This document shows, one piece after another, positions 63,217 through 64,000 of a stretch of DNA of 64,000 bases. The notes under the pieces were generated by a model that did no database searches, was not told the origin of the DNA, and saw nothing but the letters and a program-made list of their open reading frames with translations. The stretch's first letter is position 1. Every line of letters starts with the position of its first letter. A program made the translations under genes and the position numbers. The stretch is from Hyphomicrobium denitrificans 1NES1 (lineage in GTDB: Bacteria > Pseudomonadota > Alphaproteobacteria > Rhizobiales > Hyphomicrobiaceae): assembly GCF_000230975.2 (NCBI RefSeq), contig NC_021172.1:3162001-3226000 (forward strand), given 5' to 3'.

Positions 63217-64000
63217 TCATGGCAGCGCCCGGAACAGGCCGCGGCGGCCGAAAAGGGGCGAACGGTCGACCTTAAATTCCTGGCCACTGTAGATGCGCAT
63301 CACCCGATCGACCTCATAGCGTGAGCCGCAAATCAGCGGCGTTTTTTGATGCAGCGAGGTCGGCACAACGTCGAGCACACGCTCGCGACCCGTCGTTGCT
63401 CTGCCGCCTGCCTGCTCGATCAACCAGCTAAAGGGGTTGGCTTCGTAGATCAATCGAATGCGGCCTTGATGGAAGCCTTTGCGGCGATCGCCGGGATAAA
63501 GATAGATACCGCCGCGCGACAGGATCCGGAAGACGTCAGCGACGGGAGAGCCCGTCCAGCGCATATTGAAATCGTGTCCGCGCGGGCCGTTCGCGCCATT
63601 CTCGCAATCGTGGATATAAATCCGGATCGGATCGTCCCAGTGGCGCGCGTTCGAGGAATTGATGGCGTACTCTGTCGTTTCAGGCGGCATCGAAACGTTA
63701 CGCGATGTCATGCGGAAAGTGTTCGCCTCGCGGTCGAGCGTGAAGATCTGCGTGCCGAGACCGACCGTGAGCACAAGAGCCGTATGCGGTCCATAGACGA
63801 CGAAGCCCGCGGCGAGCTGATGCGAGCCCGGCCGCAAGAATGCGGCTTCCCCACCCGACGTGGGATGACGCGGGAGGATCGAAAATATCGTTCCGAACGA
63901 GACGTTGGCATCGACGTTCGACGACCCGTCGAGCGGGTCGGTTGCAACCAAAAGCGAAGCGTCTGGCTTCAAAGCAATCGGCTGCTGCGATTCTTCCGAG
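63217..64000 (-). CDS. fbp: Fructose-1,6-bisphosphatase class I, partial
   Basis: Hydrolyses fructose 1,6-bisphosphate (or sedoheptulose 1,7-bisphosphate) in gluconeogenesis or the Calvin cycle. About 260 residues are visible, with the metal-binding motif VATDPLDGSSNVDANVSFGTIFSI. The later SRGGIYLYPGDRRKGFHQGRIRLIYEANPFSWLIEQAGG contains the substrate-binding part. The gene runs off the right edge, so the N-terminal region is absent; the frame continues open to base 64000. It is the first visible gene of the fbp-prkB-rpe-hrpB set. Confidence 0.95.
   Translation of the reverse strand, partial: SEESQQPIALKPDASLLVATDPLDGSSNVDANVSFGTIFSILPRHPTSGGEAAFLRPGSHQLAAGFVVYGPHTALVLTVGLGTQIFTLDREANTFRMTSRNVSMPPETTEYAINSSNARHWDDPIRIYIHDCENGANGPRGHDFNMRWTGSPVADVFRILSRGGIYLYPGDRRKGFHQGRIRLIYEANPFSWLIEQAGGRATTGRERVLDVVPTSLHQKTPLICGSRYEVDRVMRIYSGQEFKVDRSPLFGRRGLFRALP

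Noticed and set aside
61594..64000. Complete Calvin-cycle (cbb) operon
   Set aside because: Only fbp, prkB and rpe are present; RuBisCO, transketolase, aldolase and CbbR genes are missing from the window.

Overview
The window is chromosomal DNA of an alphaproteobacterium, most likely a member of the Hyphomicrobiales. The main reason is the flagellar gene set and order: ftcR-flgE-flgK-flgL-flaF-flbT-flgD-fliQ, together with motB-motC-fliK and motE, is a signature of that order. A methylotrophic, Hyphomicrobium-like host is plausible because a four-subunit sarcosine-oxidase-type dehydrogenase and an fbp-prkB-rpe cluster are present, but the genus cannot be fixed from sequence alone.

Region 1 (1-11.3 kb) is signalling. 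A chemotaxis operon on the minus strand reads mcp, a STAS-domain cheS-like gene, cheY, cheA and cheW, and runs off the left edge. It is followed by cyclic-di-GMP genes: a PilZ protein, a PAS-GGDEF-EAL protein with an altered GGDDF site, a PilZ-like protein and a membrane diguanylate cyclase. Region 2 (11.3-42 kb) is a nearly complete flagellar locus. It comprises ftcR to fliQ, fliF-fliH-motB-motC-fliK, one flagellin gene with its own terminator, and a long run of tightly overlapping genes from motA to fliP. flgF, fliI and a membrane-anchored unknown run the other way. Start and stop codons overlap at many junctions, which suggests translational coupling. flhA, fliR, fliJ and flgJ are not in the window; a GH24 lysozyme gene lies at the right end of the cluster.

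Region 3 (42-50.5 kb) has a CbbY-like HAD domain that has lost its catalytic aspartates and is fused to a CBS pair. Next come a LysR regulator divergent from soxBDAG, with a palindromic site between them, and an XRE-cupin regulator. Region 4 (50.8-55.9 kb) has a membrane sulfatase-family enzyme, then a FIST sensor protein overlapping a hybrid histidine kinase, facing a NarL-type response regulator; the arrangement resembles NosP/NahK nitric-oxide signalling. Region 5 (55.9-59.1 kb) holds remnants of surface-polysaccharide acyltransferases, a phage-like DUF2793 protein and a UDP-glucuronate 4-epimerase. Region 6 (59.1-64 kb) is fbp (cut by the right edge), prkB, rpe and hrpB on the minus strand, with no RuBisCO gene in view.

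Taken together, about half of the window builds and steers the flagellum, flanked by cyclic-di-GMP proteins that probably adjust motility. The remainder links one-carbon metabolism to several sensory modules. No tRNA, rRNA, CRISPR array or intact insertion sequence was seen.
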